From: Cacajao melanocephalus
Lineage: Eukaryota; Chordata; Mammalia; Primates; Pitheciidae
Assembly: GCA_963573385.1 (NCBI GenBank)
Contig: CAUYLG010075664.1
Span: forward strand, 62,001-126,000
Direction: 5' to 3'
DNA length: 64,000 bases
A program made the translations under genes and the position numbers. Positions 37,255 through 49,042 of the stretch are shown in pieces (positions within the stretch are counted from its first letter, which is position 1; each line of letters opens with the position of its first letter). Below the pieces are notes generated by a model. That model saw only the letters and a program-made list of their open reading frames with translations, did not search any database and had not been told where the DNA came from.

Positions 37255-38981
37255 ACTTTTATTTTTTAGATTCAGGGGGTACATGTACATGTTTGTTACC
37301 TGGGTGTATTGCTTGATGTTGAGGTTTGGGGTATGAAGGAGCCCATCACCCAGTAGCAAGCATAGTACCCAATAGATAGTTATTCAACCCTTACCTCCCT
37401 CTCTTCTTTCCCCCACTAGTAGTCTCCAGTTTCTATTGTTGCCATCTTTATGTGCATAAATACCCAGTCTTTAGCACTCACTTATAAGTGAGAACATACA
37501 GTATTTGGTTTTCTGTTTTTGTTTTAATTTGCTTGGGATAATGGCCTTCAGCTACATCCATGTTGCAAAAGGCAAGATAGCATTCTTTTTATGATTGTGT
37601 AGTATTTCATGGTGTATATGTACCACAGTTTTTTTTTAAATGAACTGTTGGATATAAACAAAATGTTGTACACATATACCATGAAATACTACTTCTTTGT
37701 CCACTGTTGATGGGCACCTAGGTTGATTCCATGTCTTTGCTATTGTGAATACTGCTGCAATAAATGTGAGAGGGCATATGTCTTTTTGGCAGAATGATTT
37801 GTTTTCTTTTGGATATATTCCCAGTAATGGGATTGCTGAGTTGAATGGTAGTTGTTTTAAGTTCTTTGAGAAGTCTCCAAACTGCTTTCCACAGTGGCTG
37901 AACTAATGTACATTCCTACCAACTATATATTAGTGATCCCTTTTCTTTGCAGCCTTGCCAGCATCTGTTGTTTTTAGACTTTTAGTAATAGCCATTCTGA
38001 CTGGTGTGAGATGGTAGCACACTATGGTTTTGATTTGAATATCTTGGATAATTAGTAATAATGAGCATTGTTTCATATATGTTTGTTGGATGCTTCTTAG
38101 TTCTTTTTTTTTTTTTTTTGAGAAGTGTCTGTTCATATATTTTGCTCATTTTTAGATTGGGTTGTTTGTTTTTTCCTTGTTGAGTTGTTTAAGTTCCTTA
38201 TAGAGTCTGAATATTAGATCTTTGTTAGATGCATAGCTTGTGAATATTTTTCCCCATTTCATAGGTTGTCTATTTACTCTATTGGTAGTTTCTTTTGGTG
38301 TACAGAAGCTTTTTAGTTTAATTAGGTCCCAGTTTATCAATGTTTATTCTTGTTAGAATAGCTTTTGAGGATTTAGTCATAATTGATCAATGTCCAGAAT
38401 AGTTTTTCCTAGGTTTTCTTCTAGGATTCTTATAGTTTGGTGTCTTACATTTAAATATTTAATCCATCTTGAATTAATTTTTGTATATGGTAAAAGTTAG
38501 GGGTCCATTTTCAATCTTCTGCATATGGCTAGCCAGCTATTGCAGCACTATTTATTGAATAGAGAGTCCTTTCCCCATTGCATATTCTTGTCTACTTTTT
38601 TGAAGAACAGATTGATGTAGGTGTATGGCTTTATTTCTTTGCTCTTTATTCTGTTCTATTGGTCCCTGTGTCTGTTTTTGTATCATTACCACACTGTTTT
38701 TGTTACTGAAGCCTTACAGTATAGTTTGAAGTCAGATAATGCAGTGCTTTCTTCTTTTTGCTTAGGATTGCTTTGGCTATTCAAGCTCTTTTTTGGTTTT
38801 GTAGTCATTGTAGAATAGTTTTTTTCTATAATAGTTCTGTGAAAAATGACATTGTTAGTTTGATAGGAACTGCATTAAATATGTAGATTGCTTTGGGCAG
38901 TATGGCCATTTTAAGGATATTGATTCTTCCAATATATGAGCATGGAATGTTTTTCTATTTGTTTATGTCATCTGTGGTTTC
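37255..38981 (-). mobile_element. L1PA/L1PB-type LINE, antisense, 3' half
   Basis: A well-preserved antisense L1: 3' end 'gattcagggggtacatgtac', 'cttataagtgagaacataca', 'ttcagctacatccatgttgc', 'tctgactggtgtgagatggt', 'ttgatgtaggtgtatggctt'-type ORF2 sequence to 'ttcttccaatatatgagcat'. ORF2 is interrupted by stops. The sequence is broken at 38981 by an Alu with a TTTC tract and resumes at 39553. It carries an unusual internal foldback at 37599-37692. Confidence 0.92.
37599..37692. repeat. Quasi-palindromic foldback inside L1
   Basis: Arms 37599-37623 and 37668-37692 are inverted copies of each other at 23 of 25 positions, separated by 44 bases. The L1 consensus has only the first arm here, so the second arm plus spacer is an extra 60-70 bp of inverted L1-like text. 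Confidence 0.85.
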
Positions 38982-38996
38982 GTTCGTTGCTGGGTT

Positions 38997-39100
38997 CCTT
39001 CCTTCCTTCCTTTCCTTTCTTTCTTTCTCTTTCTTTCTTTTTCTTTCTTTCTTTCTCTTTCTCCTTTTTCTTTCTTTCTTTTCTTTCTTTCTTTTTTTCC

Positions 39101-39159
<59 letters not shown>

Positions 39160-39283
39160 TCCCTTTCTTTCTTTCTTCTTTCTTTCTTACTTTCTTTCTT
39201 TTTCTTTCTTTCTCTTTCTTTCCTTCTTTCTTTCTCTTTCTTTTCTTTTCTTTTTCCTTCCTTTCTTTTCTTTCTTTCTCTTC
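38997..39283. repeat. (TTTC)n tetranucleotide repeat, 287 bp
   Basis: A long tract of TTTC units with TTTCC, CTTTC and T-run interruptions, joined directly to the T-rich end of an antisense Alu. It is most simply the expanded A-rich tail of that Alu. It creates long phenylalanine/serine/leucine frames on plus (38893-39405 and 38936-39319) and a lysine/arginine/glutamate frame on minus (38955-39287), none of which is a gene. High length variability is expected. Confidence 0.97.
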
Positions 39284-39551
39284 TCACTCTGTCACCCAGT
39301 CTGGAGTGCAGTGGTGTGATCTCGGCTCACTGCAACTTCTGCCTCCTGGATTCAAAGGATTCTCCTACCTCAGCCTCCAAAGTAGCTGGGATTACAGATG
39401 CATGACACCACGCCCAGTTAATTTTTTGTATTTTTAGTAGAGATAGGGTTTTACCATTTTAGCCAGATGGTCTTGATATCCTGACCTCGTGATTCACCTG
39501 CTTTGGCCTCCGAAAGTGCTGGGATTACAGGTATAAGCCACCCGCCTGGCC
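39284..39551 (-). mobile_element. Alu SINE (AluY/S-like), antisense, inserted in L1
   Basis: 'cactctgtcacccagtctgg', 'tgatctcggctcactgcaac', 'tttttgtatttttagtagag' and 'gtgctgggattacaggtata' define a full antisense Alu. L1 sequence on the left ('catctgtggtttc', 38969) and right ('ctctgtgatttc', 39555) is near-identical, consistent with a diverged target-site duplication. Confidence 0.95.
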
Positions 39552-39552
39552 A

Positions 39553-39660
39553 TCCTCTGTGATTTCTTTTAGCAGTGTTTTATAGTTCTCCTTATAGAGA
39601 TCTTTCACCTCCTTCATTAGATGTATTCTTAAGTATTTTATTTTGTGTGTGTGAGCTAGT
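39553..39660 (-). mobile_element. L1 LINE, continuation after Alu
   Basis: 'tgatttcttttagcagtgtt', 'agagatctttcacctccttc' and 'cttaagtattttattttg' are the next antisense L1 ORF2 bases after the interruption at 38981, so this is the far end of the same L1. Confidence 0.9.
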
Positions 39661-39699
39661 TTTACTATTGAGTTAGTTCCCAATCTGGCCATCTTGATT

Positions 39700-42600
39700 G
39701 TATATTGTGAAAGTCCATATAATAGATATGTATAAAATATATGTATACTAACCCAGATATATATTCAAATATCTATCATTGTTTCTGTATTTATCCGTCT
39801 ACATATACATTAAGCTAAACTTCAGTTTATATTGGTATCCCTGACTCTAAGACAGCTTGCATGGCTCATTCTAGTTTTTTTCTTCTTTTCTACCTGTAAC
39901 TTCTCTCTCAGACTATGAGAAGCTTGGCCCTTAGAATCTTCCCTCCATTTACTTATTAGTTAAACCTACATAGATAGGAAAAGTATTTCAGAATTATAGG
40001 TCTGTAAATTTTCTCCATGAGAAAGATACTTACCATCTAGCATGCAGTGATTGTGTACAGTTCCTTTTGTCTTCTTCCAAACACCACTTTCCTAAATTAT
40101 TCATATCAGCTTTATCCATACCTCCACCACTCCTTTCTTTAGCACACTTGTGCCTAATATCTATAATCCCATTAGTTTCAGTTATACAAGAAGCATTCTG
40201 TTCCATCCTGGAGTCCCTGATACCTGTTTCTACTTTAAGTTATCATACATTAAAGCTTATTATTTCTGATATACAGACATGAGTTTGAGAAATGCAAGCA
40301 TCATGCATTTGTTCCACCACACTAAATAATTCCCTGTGCTTGTCCTAGTAAACACTCTTGCTTTCTCAAATCCTTGACAATAACAGATCTATATTTTGAA
40401 CCTGTAGATCTGCTTTTTCCCAAATTTCATATTAATGAAATTATACAATATGTAGACTATGGGTTTGACTTTTTAAAATTGGTTAAAAAAGAAAAATTAA
40501 TAACATTAATTCATGTTATTGAGTGAATTGATAACTTATTCCTCTTTATCACTGAATAGTATTCCATTACATGAATGTACTCTCATTTTCTTTTCTGTTT
40601 CCCTAATTCAGAAACATCTTACTTTCCATTTTTAGAAATGATGAGTAAAGTGCTGTGAACATTTGCATATGTTTTTGTGTGAACACACATTTTAAATTCT
40701 CTCGGGTATATATTTATGAATGTGATTGTTGGCTCTGCTGGTAAGTCTATGTTTAACTTTATGAAAATAAATCTCTATCCCATAAAGACTGTGCCATTTT
40801 GCATTACCATCAGCAATAAATAAGAGTACCTCTTACTCCAAATCCTGGCAAAGAATTTATTTTGCATTTTGCATTGTTGCCATTCTAATAGTGTATAGTG
40901 GTATTTCATTGTGGTTTTATATGAATTTCCCTAACGACAAATGACATTGAGCCTATTTCCACGTGTTTATTTGCCATCCATTTATTTTCTGTGGTGTAGT
41001 ATCTTTTCAAATTTATAGCAACTTTTAGAAAGTGGTTATTTGCTTTCTTATTGGTGAGTTTTAATATTCTTTATGTTTATTGAGTGAAAGTCCTTTCATC
41101 CAGATATGGAACTTGCAAATATTTGTATTTAGAATGTAGCTTATCTTTTCATTATCTAAACAATATTTTGCAGAGCAAAAGTTGCAGTTTTTATAAAGTC
41201 CAATAATAGTTTTCTCTTTTGTTAATTGTGCTTCTGGTATAGTAGCTATAAATTCATTCCCAGACACAAGGTTCTATAGATCTTCAACTAGATATTCATC
41301 TAGAGGTTGTATATTTAGTTTTATGTCTTACATTTAATTTATAATTAATTTCTAGTTAATTTTTAAATGAGTATTATTTTAGTTGAAGTTTTTTAATATG
41401 AATATACAATTGTTTTAGCATCGTTTATTGAAAAGACTACCATTTTTCTATAGAATTTTCTTTGTTTCCTTGTCAAATTAGTTGACTATATTTGTATGCA
41501 TCTCTTTATGAGCTCTCTATTCTGTTCAATTGATCTATAACAGCAGGTCAATACCACACTGTCTTAATTAATGTAGATTTATAATAAGACTTGACATCGG
41601 GTAATGTGAGTCCATCAGTTTTGTTCTTCTTTCAGAATTGCTTAGGCTATTCTATTTCTGTGGCTATTCATATACATTTTGGATTCATGTTCATTTTCAC
41701 AAAAAGAATTTATTATTGTTTTGAGATTTTATTCTAATAATAGGCTGAATTGGAGAGAAGTGATATCTTAACAATATTGTGCCTTTTAATATATAAACCT
41801 AGTATATATATCTCCAATTATTTAGGTCTTTGTTGACTTCTTTTCACCAGTATTTTTCAACTTTCAGCATTAAAAACTCTGCACATATTTTGTTAGTTCA
41901 TACCAAAGTATTTCATTTATTTTGTGTTCAATTTTTTAACTTCATAAACTGTTTATCTCTGAAATGTAAGAATGCAATTAACCTTTGTATGTTAAACCTG
42001 TATGCTACTACTTTGCTAACCTCATTATCAGTTCAAAAAAATTTTGTAGATTCTTTGGGATTATCTACATAGATGATCAAGTCATCAGCAAATAGAGGTG
42101 TCTTTTTCTACATTTCGTTTTATGTCAACCTTCTTAATTATTATAGGGCTCTTCAAATTATCACTTTCATGATAGGTGAATTGTTGTAGCTGGTGTTTAT
42201 TCAGGAGTTGGTCCATTTTAGCCTAAGTAGTTCCATTTATATGCATGCAAACATCCGTAGTATTCCTTTTTCATCCTCTTGATGTCTGTAGTGTTTACAG
42301 TAATATCCCTTGTTTCATTCTTGATACTGGTAACTTGTGCCTTCTCTTTTCTCTTTGTCAGTCTTGCTAGGGAGTTTTTTATTTTATTAATCTTTTATTA
42401 AAAAAAAACAGCTTTAGATTTCACTGATTTTCTCTATTATTTTCCTATTTTTAATTTTGTTGATTTCTGCTCTAAGTTTTGCTTATTTTAGGTTGAATTA
42501 TTTGCATATATTTCTCTAATTTTCTAAGATGAAAGCTTCAGATATTAATTTTATATCTTTCTCCTTTCTAAATATATGTATTTAGCGTTATAAATTTAGC

Positions 42601-43860
42601 TTCATCCCACACATTTTGATATGTCATATTTTCATTTCTATTTACTTCTTTTTTATACAATTTCTCTTGAGACTCCCCCTTTCAGCCATAGATTATTTAG
42701 AAGTACATTGTTTACTTCCTGAATACTGGAAGATTGCCCATATATTTTTCTGTTATTGCTCTCTAGCTTAATGGAGATATGGTCTAAGAATGTACATTGT
42801 ATGACTTCTGTTTTCTCAATTTAAAAAAATGTGTATTATAGACCAGAAAGTGGTCTCCTTAGTTAATGTTCTATGCATACTTGAGAAGAATGTTCATTCT
42901 GTTTCTGCTAAGTTAAGTGTTCTATAAATGTCATTTAGGTCAAGATTTTGATACTGCTTTTCAGGTTATTTATTACCCTTGCTAATTTTCTTCCTCCTTG
43001 TTTTATCAGTTATTGAGAGTGCCGCTTTAAAATCTCTAAAGAAAATTGTGAGTGTGGCTATTTCTCCTTTTAAATCGATCTTTTTTTTGCCATATATATT
43101 CCAAACTCTATCTTAAAGTTCATAATCATGTAAGATTGTATGTCTTTTTGAAGAATTTACTGTAACATCCCTCTTTATCTTTGAAATTTTTTGTTCTGAA
43201 ATTTACCTTGTTAATATAGCTATTCCACCTTTCTTTTGCTTAGTTTTGAATAAATTTTTTTCTCTCTTTTCCCTTCACACTATCTAAATATCATTTTTAT
43301 TGAAGTTTTCTTGTGCACAGCATATAGATGGATTTTGCTTTTGTACATAGTTTGACATTTTTGTCTTTTAAGTGGTTTGCTTAGAACTTCTCCATTAAAA
43401 ATGATTGTTGATAAAGCTGGCTTAAAAGTTACCATTTTGCTCACTGTCATGTATTCATTAAATCATTTTCTCCAACACTTTCTGATATTAAATGAGCTTT
43501 TTAATAATTCCTTTCAAATTTTTCTAATTTTTAATTGATTTATTAATATTATTTATATCTGTTTTGGGAAGTTTTAAAATAATTGTTATAAATCTTGCAA
43601 CATACATTTCAAAATAATCTGAATCTCCCTTTATATACTTGTACACCACTTCATATGTAGTGAAAGACTTGATTATAGTTTATTGTCAATTTGCCTTCTC
43701 CTACTCTGCCATTGTTATCATACAGTTCAATTCTATACGTGCTCAGGCTGTAATCTTGCCAACGGTGATTGTCTGTCTCCATATCAAGGGATAACTGCTT
43801 TCCTGCCAACTCAGTTCTACTGTGGGTTCCAGGAAATTGGTTAATTTTATTTTCCTAGCT
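39700..43860 (-). mobile_element. Long L1M-type LINE, antisense (copy 2)
   Basis: About 4.2 kb of old antisense L1 in consensus order: 3' UTR ('acattaagctaaacttcagt', 'gtaacttctctctcagacta'), C-terminal ORF2 ('gtgtatagtggtatttcatt'), reverse transcriptase ('ttgataggtgaa'-type text, 'gatgatcaagtcatcagcaa'), linker ('ttgatttctgctctaagttt', 'aagtacattgtttacttcct', 'tggtctaagaatgtacattg') and endonuclease ('cttgtgcacagcatatagat'). No frame longer than about 80 codons survives. It is one of the longer old L1 copies in the window. Confidence 0.8.
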
Positions 43861-44674
43861 TTTTTTTTTTTCCCTGAGTGGAATGGACATATTTTCTTTC
43901 AATGCTTTATTATCTTCCAGCTGAAATGGAAACTTAGGTCTATATGTCAGTAGTAAGATATCATGTGATTCTATACATGGTTTTGATCACCACATGTCCT
44001 TGCGTCTCTCAAATTTTTATCTTCTTTGTTTTTTCCTCTGAATTTTGGATTGTCTGCTCTTCGTTTCTTTTTGGATATCCCAAAGACACCACAGGTCTGC
44101 TGTGCTTCAAAACAGAACCCATCATGTCCTCCATCTCTCTTCTTCTTATCACCTTTTGTGTCTCAGCTAATGGTCTCTCCTGAGACCCAGCCTGAGGTAT
44201 TTCTAGACTAGTTTCTGTATCTGCTACTCCGTATGGAATCATTTCTCAAGTTTCCCTAAATAATTGTCTTTGCTCCCACAATTCATGTTCCTATTGCTCT
44301 CGATAAGAGCTTTTGTCTCTCTCATTTGGGCGCATTTTAGTCCTCCATTACCTAGTCTTAATAATATCAAGCATTGTTTTTCCTCTCCTGAAACAGAAAT
44401 ATTTTCCTTTGTGAGGCTACCTGCCTCAGACGTCTGAGGTTTGACAAGCTCTGCTTTCCTTGCCTAACACAGCCTACACCTTTGTGAAATGAGAACTTAC
44501 CTTTCTAATAAGCCCTAAGCTGACTCCAGATCATCCTGCAACTTACTTATGATGCAGTTCCTCTAGGAAAACTTTACAAAGTTCCATGGGCAAGGTAAGT
44601 GCTCTTCTGGAGCTGGCAGGGAACCAGACTGATACCCCCTCTCCATGATCTACGATGCTTTATCTGTAGATAGT
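43861..44674. other. Unassigned sequence
   Basis: Starts with a T run (43860-43873). Text around 44100-44220 is C/T-rich and may be a decayed repeat. Overlapping short frames on both strands (43944-44183, 44026-44211, 44009-44242) carry no recognisable domain. Confidence 0.4.
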
Positions 44675-44760
44675 TCATTTTTCTGACAATAAATTCCTGA
44701 AGGTCAAACAGTCTTTTATGTTTGTCTTTGCATCTTCAGCATTTGAACTGACATTTCCCC
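44675..44760 (+). repeat. L2/MIR3-like 3' end fragment
   Basis: 'ctgacaataaattcctgaag', 'gtcaaacagtcttttatgtt' and 'tctttgcatcttcagcattt' resemble the widely shared L2/MIR3 3' end. It is short. Confidence 0.45.
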
Positions 44761-46124
44761 ACTTTTAACGCCAGGCTAAAGTAAATAGAAATAGAGACAA
44801 TTGTAACTACAGAGTTCCAACATCATTCTTCTTAAGAATATGACAAGGTTTCTCATGAGAGTTTCTTTAAGTTTGGTCACTGGATTTAGTATATTTAGTT
44901 TGGGACTTTTTAAATTTGAACTTTTTAAATACTTACATATTCCAATATTGAAAGAATGGCATAGCTGGGCGGAAGAAGTTAATTTTCTTCTTGCTTCCAC
45001 ATTTCTAAAATGCAATGGAATGCTGCAGCTCTAACTACTAAGATCTGAGACAAGTGAAAGTCAGAGTCTTTTCCCCACATGCTTGTTCTCATCCAGGAAG
45101 CCCTGCTTCCACGCTGCTCCAGATTCAGTGTTGAATTGGGTGGTCCTGACATCTCTCTCCTGGGAACTGTGAGATCAGAATTCACTCCCTGGCAGTTACA
45201 CAAAATGACATTTGCCAGGATTTTCAGGGCAGAATGGCTGTTATATTATCTGGTTTTCAAAGATTTCACATGTATTTAATTTCCCCGTGAGCTTTATACT
45301 ATGTCATTAAAAAATGTAAATGACATATTTAGACTTCCACATCAGAAATGATTTTGCATTGTTAAATAATTTCCTGACATGGCATGACGCTTTTCAAATT
45401 ATGTCTGTAAGAGTCGATTTAAAAAGTAGGAGAAATATCACATCGAAGTCAGGACTGGCGTAGGCACAGCCACGAAAGCTGATCTGTCAGTGTGCGTCAG
45501 TAGTCACCTATCATTTCCCCATTCTGTGCGACTTTCCTGAGCATAAATCGCCAATCCCATGACTTGCCTGGAGGGTATATCACATCACACAGCAGGCATG
45601 ATTGTAGTCAGTCATTTTTCGCTGTTAGTAGGATGCACAGCTGTGTCAGTCTCTAAACATAAGAAAATACACTGCCCACTCTCCTCTCTGTGGTTTGTCT
45701 CTTAATTAATGCTCATAGCTTAATCTAAGAAAAATACCAAAAATATACATATATGTATATGGCACTATTACTCCAAAGTGGGTGGGTGCAATTTACATGT
45801 GTATAGATAATAAATTAGTGATGTTTGTCAGGGGACAAGGAAAACAAAATTAAAAAGATGTGTTTAAAGGTTACCTAGATGGTATTATAAACATTCTATT
45901 TTAAAATCGGTTCTACACATTGTAGCTTTTCACAGTTTGGGAAAATAGTCTTATGTCAGTTAAGGGTTCATTTGCTAGATGATACTCTCTTACCTAATAT
46001 TTCAAGGAAAAAGGAATATGAAACTCATTTCTGATTCAGGCAACTGAGTCACTATTTTAAAATCTCTGGTGCAGTTCATTTCATACTTGGACTGAGATCT
46101 TGTGATAGATTCGTTAAGTTCTAG
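44761..46124. other. Unassigned, repeat-poor block with CpG-enriched core
   Basis: No repeat was recognised. Positions 45,412-45,635 hold eight CpG dinucleotides in about 220 bp, clearly more than flanking DNA. No open frame with coding character is present; frames at 44776-45279 on both strands overlap one another and look random. Confidence 0.5.
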
Positions 46125-46138
46125 GTCACCATGGCAAC
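46125..46138. promoter_or_regulatory. RFX-type X-box motif
   Basis: 'gtcaccatggcaac' fits the full X-box pattern GTNRCC-NN-RGYAAC on a near-palindrome. RFX-family transcription factors bind such sites, often in ciliary or MHC class II promoters and in distal enhancers. There is no gene start in view, so if it is functional it would be distal. A 12-informative-base match can also occur by chance. Confidence 0.5.
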
Positions 46139-46764
46139 AAGTCATTATTTCTAAAAGTAATTTGACACATCTCAAGATTTTGGCCCTTCTGTATTCCTAT
46201 ATGGTGCTACAAAGAAAAAGTGTTAGTTAACTTTAGAAATATTTCCAGTAGACATAGCAAGGAAAACTACAATATTTTCCTTCAAAGCTGCTAGCCCGAG
46301 AGAAAACTTAATTGAGATTTTTAAAGAAAAGTAGACCATAGGGGCATAAGCCACACTGATGCCAGATTTATTTATTTTTTTAATCCTGCAAGCTTTCTGG
46401 GGGAAAAAAAACCACCTATGATTAGTTGTATTTTCCAGTTAAAACTAAAAGCAATAAAATATAAACCATAAACCCATTTAAAGCTTCATTTATCATATCT
46501 TATTTATAATGACAAATCATATAACTGGCCTCCTTCTATGCTCAAGTCACTTGTGGAGTTTTACCAATGTTGTGTTATCAAATAATCTATCTTTTGCCTT
46601 AAAGGCTTAGAGGTATATACGAAACATATTGTATAAGGAATTGGTTTTATGGCACATCTGGTAATTAATTATCTTCTTGTTACCAAGTGCCAATGATATG
46701 CATATACCATTTCTTAAGCTTCAGGAAATTAATTATCCCTAAAATATATTCTGGTATTTTAGTA
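46139..46764. other. Unassigned sequence
   Basis: No gene or repeat was recognised; AT-rich. Confidence 0.5.
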
Positions 46765-46980
46765 CATTATAACACCAATCATGTGTAAGGCATTGTACTA
46801 GATACTTTTTGTATAACATTAAATGAGTGTTATCAGACACTCTATGATGTTGTTGTCAATTATATTGTATATGTCCATATATTTAGACTTAGTAAATTTA
46901 AATACATTTTTAATAGCTAGTAAATGAGAGAGGTAGAATCTTCTCTACAGTGGAGGTCAAATTATTTTTATGCTAGATTT
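46765..46980 (-). repeat. MIR SINE, antisense
   Basis: 'gtgtaaggcattgtactaga', 'acattaaatgagtgttatca', 'ctctatgatgttgttgtcaa', 'gctagtaaatgagagaggta' and 'ggtcaaattatttttatgc' follow antisense MIR over most of its length. Confidence 0.75.
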
Positions 46981-47184
46981 TAAGCTTCATGCAGTGTTAA
47001 GACAGCGCCGTGTTTATATTCTTAGATGCTTTTGGCACTTACCAGAACCTCTATGACAGTAAATTGAATGGGCTGCAAGTTTCTTTGATTCTCTTGTAGG
47101 TGATATGATGTATTTCAATGGCAAAGGAGAAGGAACGCACCATAGTCTTTGTGCATTTTTGATTTGATTATGTCACAGTAATCT

Positions 47185-47335
47185 ATATGATTGGCCTTTC
47201 TCTCCCATTGTATTGTAAGCTGCTGTAGGGAAGGGGTGATGTTTATTCTTTGTTGTATCATATTAGGCGGGCAAATGCCTTATCACATGAAAATTCCAAA
47301 TAAACATTTATTAAACAAATATTAATCATTTGCTT
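47185..47335 (+). mobile_element. L2 LINE 3' end
   Basis: 'tctcccattgtattgtaagc', 'gtagggaaggggtgatgttt' and 'aaataaacatttattaaaca' match the sense L2 3' end. Confidence 0.65.
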
Positions 47336-47495
47336 TTATTTCATATGGCTTAAGAGATAAGGGAAATATTTTAAATATGAGAAACTATTGACTATGTCAT
47401 GCCACAATTTTCTATTTAGTTAGCCCAACAAGAATTTCATAGGATGAAAAATGAAACAGAACAAAACATAGCCACAACATCATCAACTGAGGATT

Positions 47496-47535
47496 GATTA
47501 GTTAAGTTGAGGAACGACTAGTTAAGTTGAGGAAC
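47496..47535. repeat. 20 bp tandem duplication
   Basis: The 16-base string 'agttaagttgaggaac' occurs at 47500 and again 20 bases later at 47520, with only the two joining bases differing. Confidence 0.9.
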
Positions 47536-47643
47536 TTACCAGTTTATTGTTTCCTATTCAAGATTTCCTTATCAGCCACATGCAAAATATATACTTCATT
47601 CGATAAAAATGGAACAGGAACACAAAGACATAGGAAGTCCTAA

Positions 47644-48246
47644 AGATTAATTATAGTTGTCAACTTGACTAAATTAAGAAGTACTCAGATAGCTGATACA
47701 ACATTATTTCTGGGTATGTCTGTGAGGGCATTTCTGGAAGAGACTGGCATTTGAACCGTGGACTGGCTGAGTAAGGAAGATCTGCCTTCACCAAATGTGA
47801 ACTGGAACTGTTCAATTGGCTGAGGGGTGGGACAGAAAATAAAGGTAAAGGAAGAGGGAATTTTCTTTCTCTCTTCCAGAGCTAAGACACTCTCCTTCTC
47901 CTGCCCTTGCATATCAAGACTCCAGCTTTCTCAGCCTTTGGACTCTGGGACTTGCATCACTGGCTTCCCAGATTCTCAGGTCTTCAGTCTTTAACTGAGA
48001 GTTAAACCTTCAGATTTCCTGGTTTTCAGGACTTTAGTCTTGGACTGAGCCAAGCCACCAGCTTTCCTGGTTCTCCTGCTTGTAGAAAGTTTATCATGGG
48101 ACTTCTCAGTCTCTATAATTGCATGAGCCAATTCCCCTCATAAATCTCCCTAATTCATATCTATTTATGCCTATATCTATGTTTCTATCTCTTTCTCTGT
48201 ATCCCTTCTATTGGTTCTATGACTCTGGAGAATGATGACTAATACA
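47644..48246 (+). mobile_element. MaLR/ERVL-like LTR, about 600 bp
   Basis: It starts 'gattaattatagttgtcaac', has 'ctgtgagggcatttctggaa' and 'actggaactgttcaattggc', a central set of imperfect repeats (CTTTGGACT, CTTCAGTCTTTAACT, TTTAGTCTTGGACTG), then 'gcatgagccaattcccctca', and ends 'ttggttctatgactctggag' plus 'atgactaatac'. The shared terminal 'ctaatac' suggests a MaLR-type LTR. The subfamily is not assigned. The minus frame 47685-47912 is inside it. Confidence 0.7.
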
Positions 48247-48955
48247 AAAGTCTAATAAATGAATAATCAATCCCTGAATGAGTACATGTTAGATGTTTTT
48301 CTTCACCATTCTCTTTCAAATCTATAACATATTTCAAATTAATTACTGATTTGTGACTTTTTCTTCTTTAAGCTATATTTTATGTGTCTATCATCTATTA
48401 TAATAATAACACAGATATTCCTGATATTAAATTATATGATAAGACATATAATTTGATATTGTTCAAACTATAATAGGTAGAACACAGGTGATATTTCTGT
48501 TTTGTTAACTTTATGTATTTTTAGGGAGAAAATATATGTACTTCCTGTTATAATTGAAATTCTTGTATAATACTTTTACTTGCTACTTTAATTTTTATTT
48601 CAAATAACAGTTTTATAACATTTTTAATGTATTTCTGCCTTTGGTATTGTGGTGACTAGTAATGCATAGAAATAGTAGTAATGGGCAAATAACTAGACTT
48701 AATCAAGTGCTCTTCATCATTGGTGGTATTGCAGTACATTAGCATTTTCATCAAAAACATAAGATTGAATTTTTTCTTTCACTTTAGATATAGATCTTTA
48801 TTACAAAAGAAATTATTGCACAGAAAAACATATACTCATTAAATTGTCTTTATCAAAGTAGCAAAGTAGCAATTTAATGAAAAATAAGTAGAAATTTAAC
48901 CTGAGAATTGAAAATGAATGGAGGCAATCAACATTAGCACTAGTATGCTTATGTT
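48247..48955. other. Unassigned AT-rich sequence
   Basis: Nothing recognisable. Confidence 0.5.
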
Positions 48956-49042
48956 GAATTTAGAATTACATCAGCAGGTAGAATTTAGAATTACATCAGT
49001 AGGTAGAAAAGAATTTGGAATTTAGAATTACATCAGTAGATA
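48956..49042. repeat. Three-copy 25 bp minisatellite
   Basis: Units begin at 48956, 48981 and 49018; all contain 'gaatttagaattacatcag'. Units 1 and 2 are adjacent, and units 2 and 3 are separated by 12 bases that look like a partial unit. Copies differ at one or two positions. Confidence 0.92.

Noticed and set aside
38893..39405. Longest open frame of the window (170 codons, plus) and its plus and minus overlaps
   Set aside because: They are translations of a TTTC microsatellite and adjoining Alu and L1 sequence; low-complexity residues and openness on both strands are explained by the repeat.
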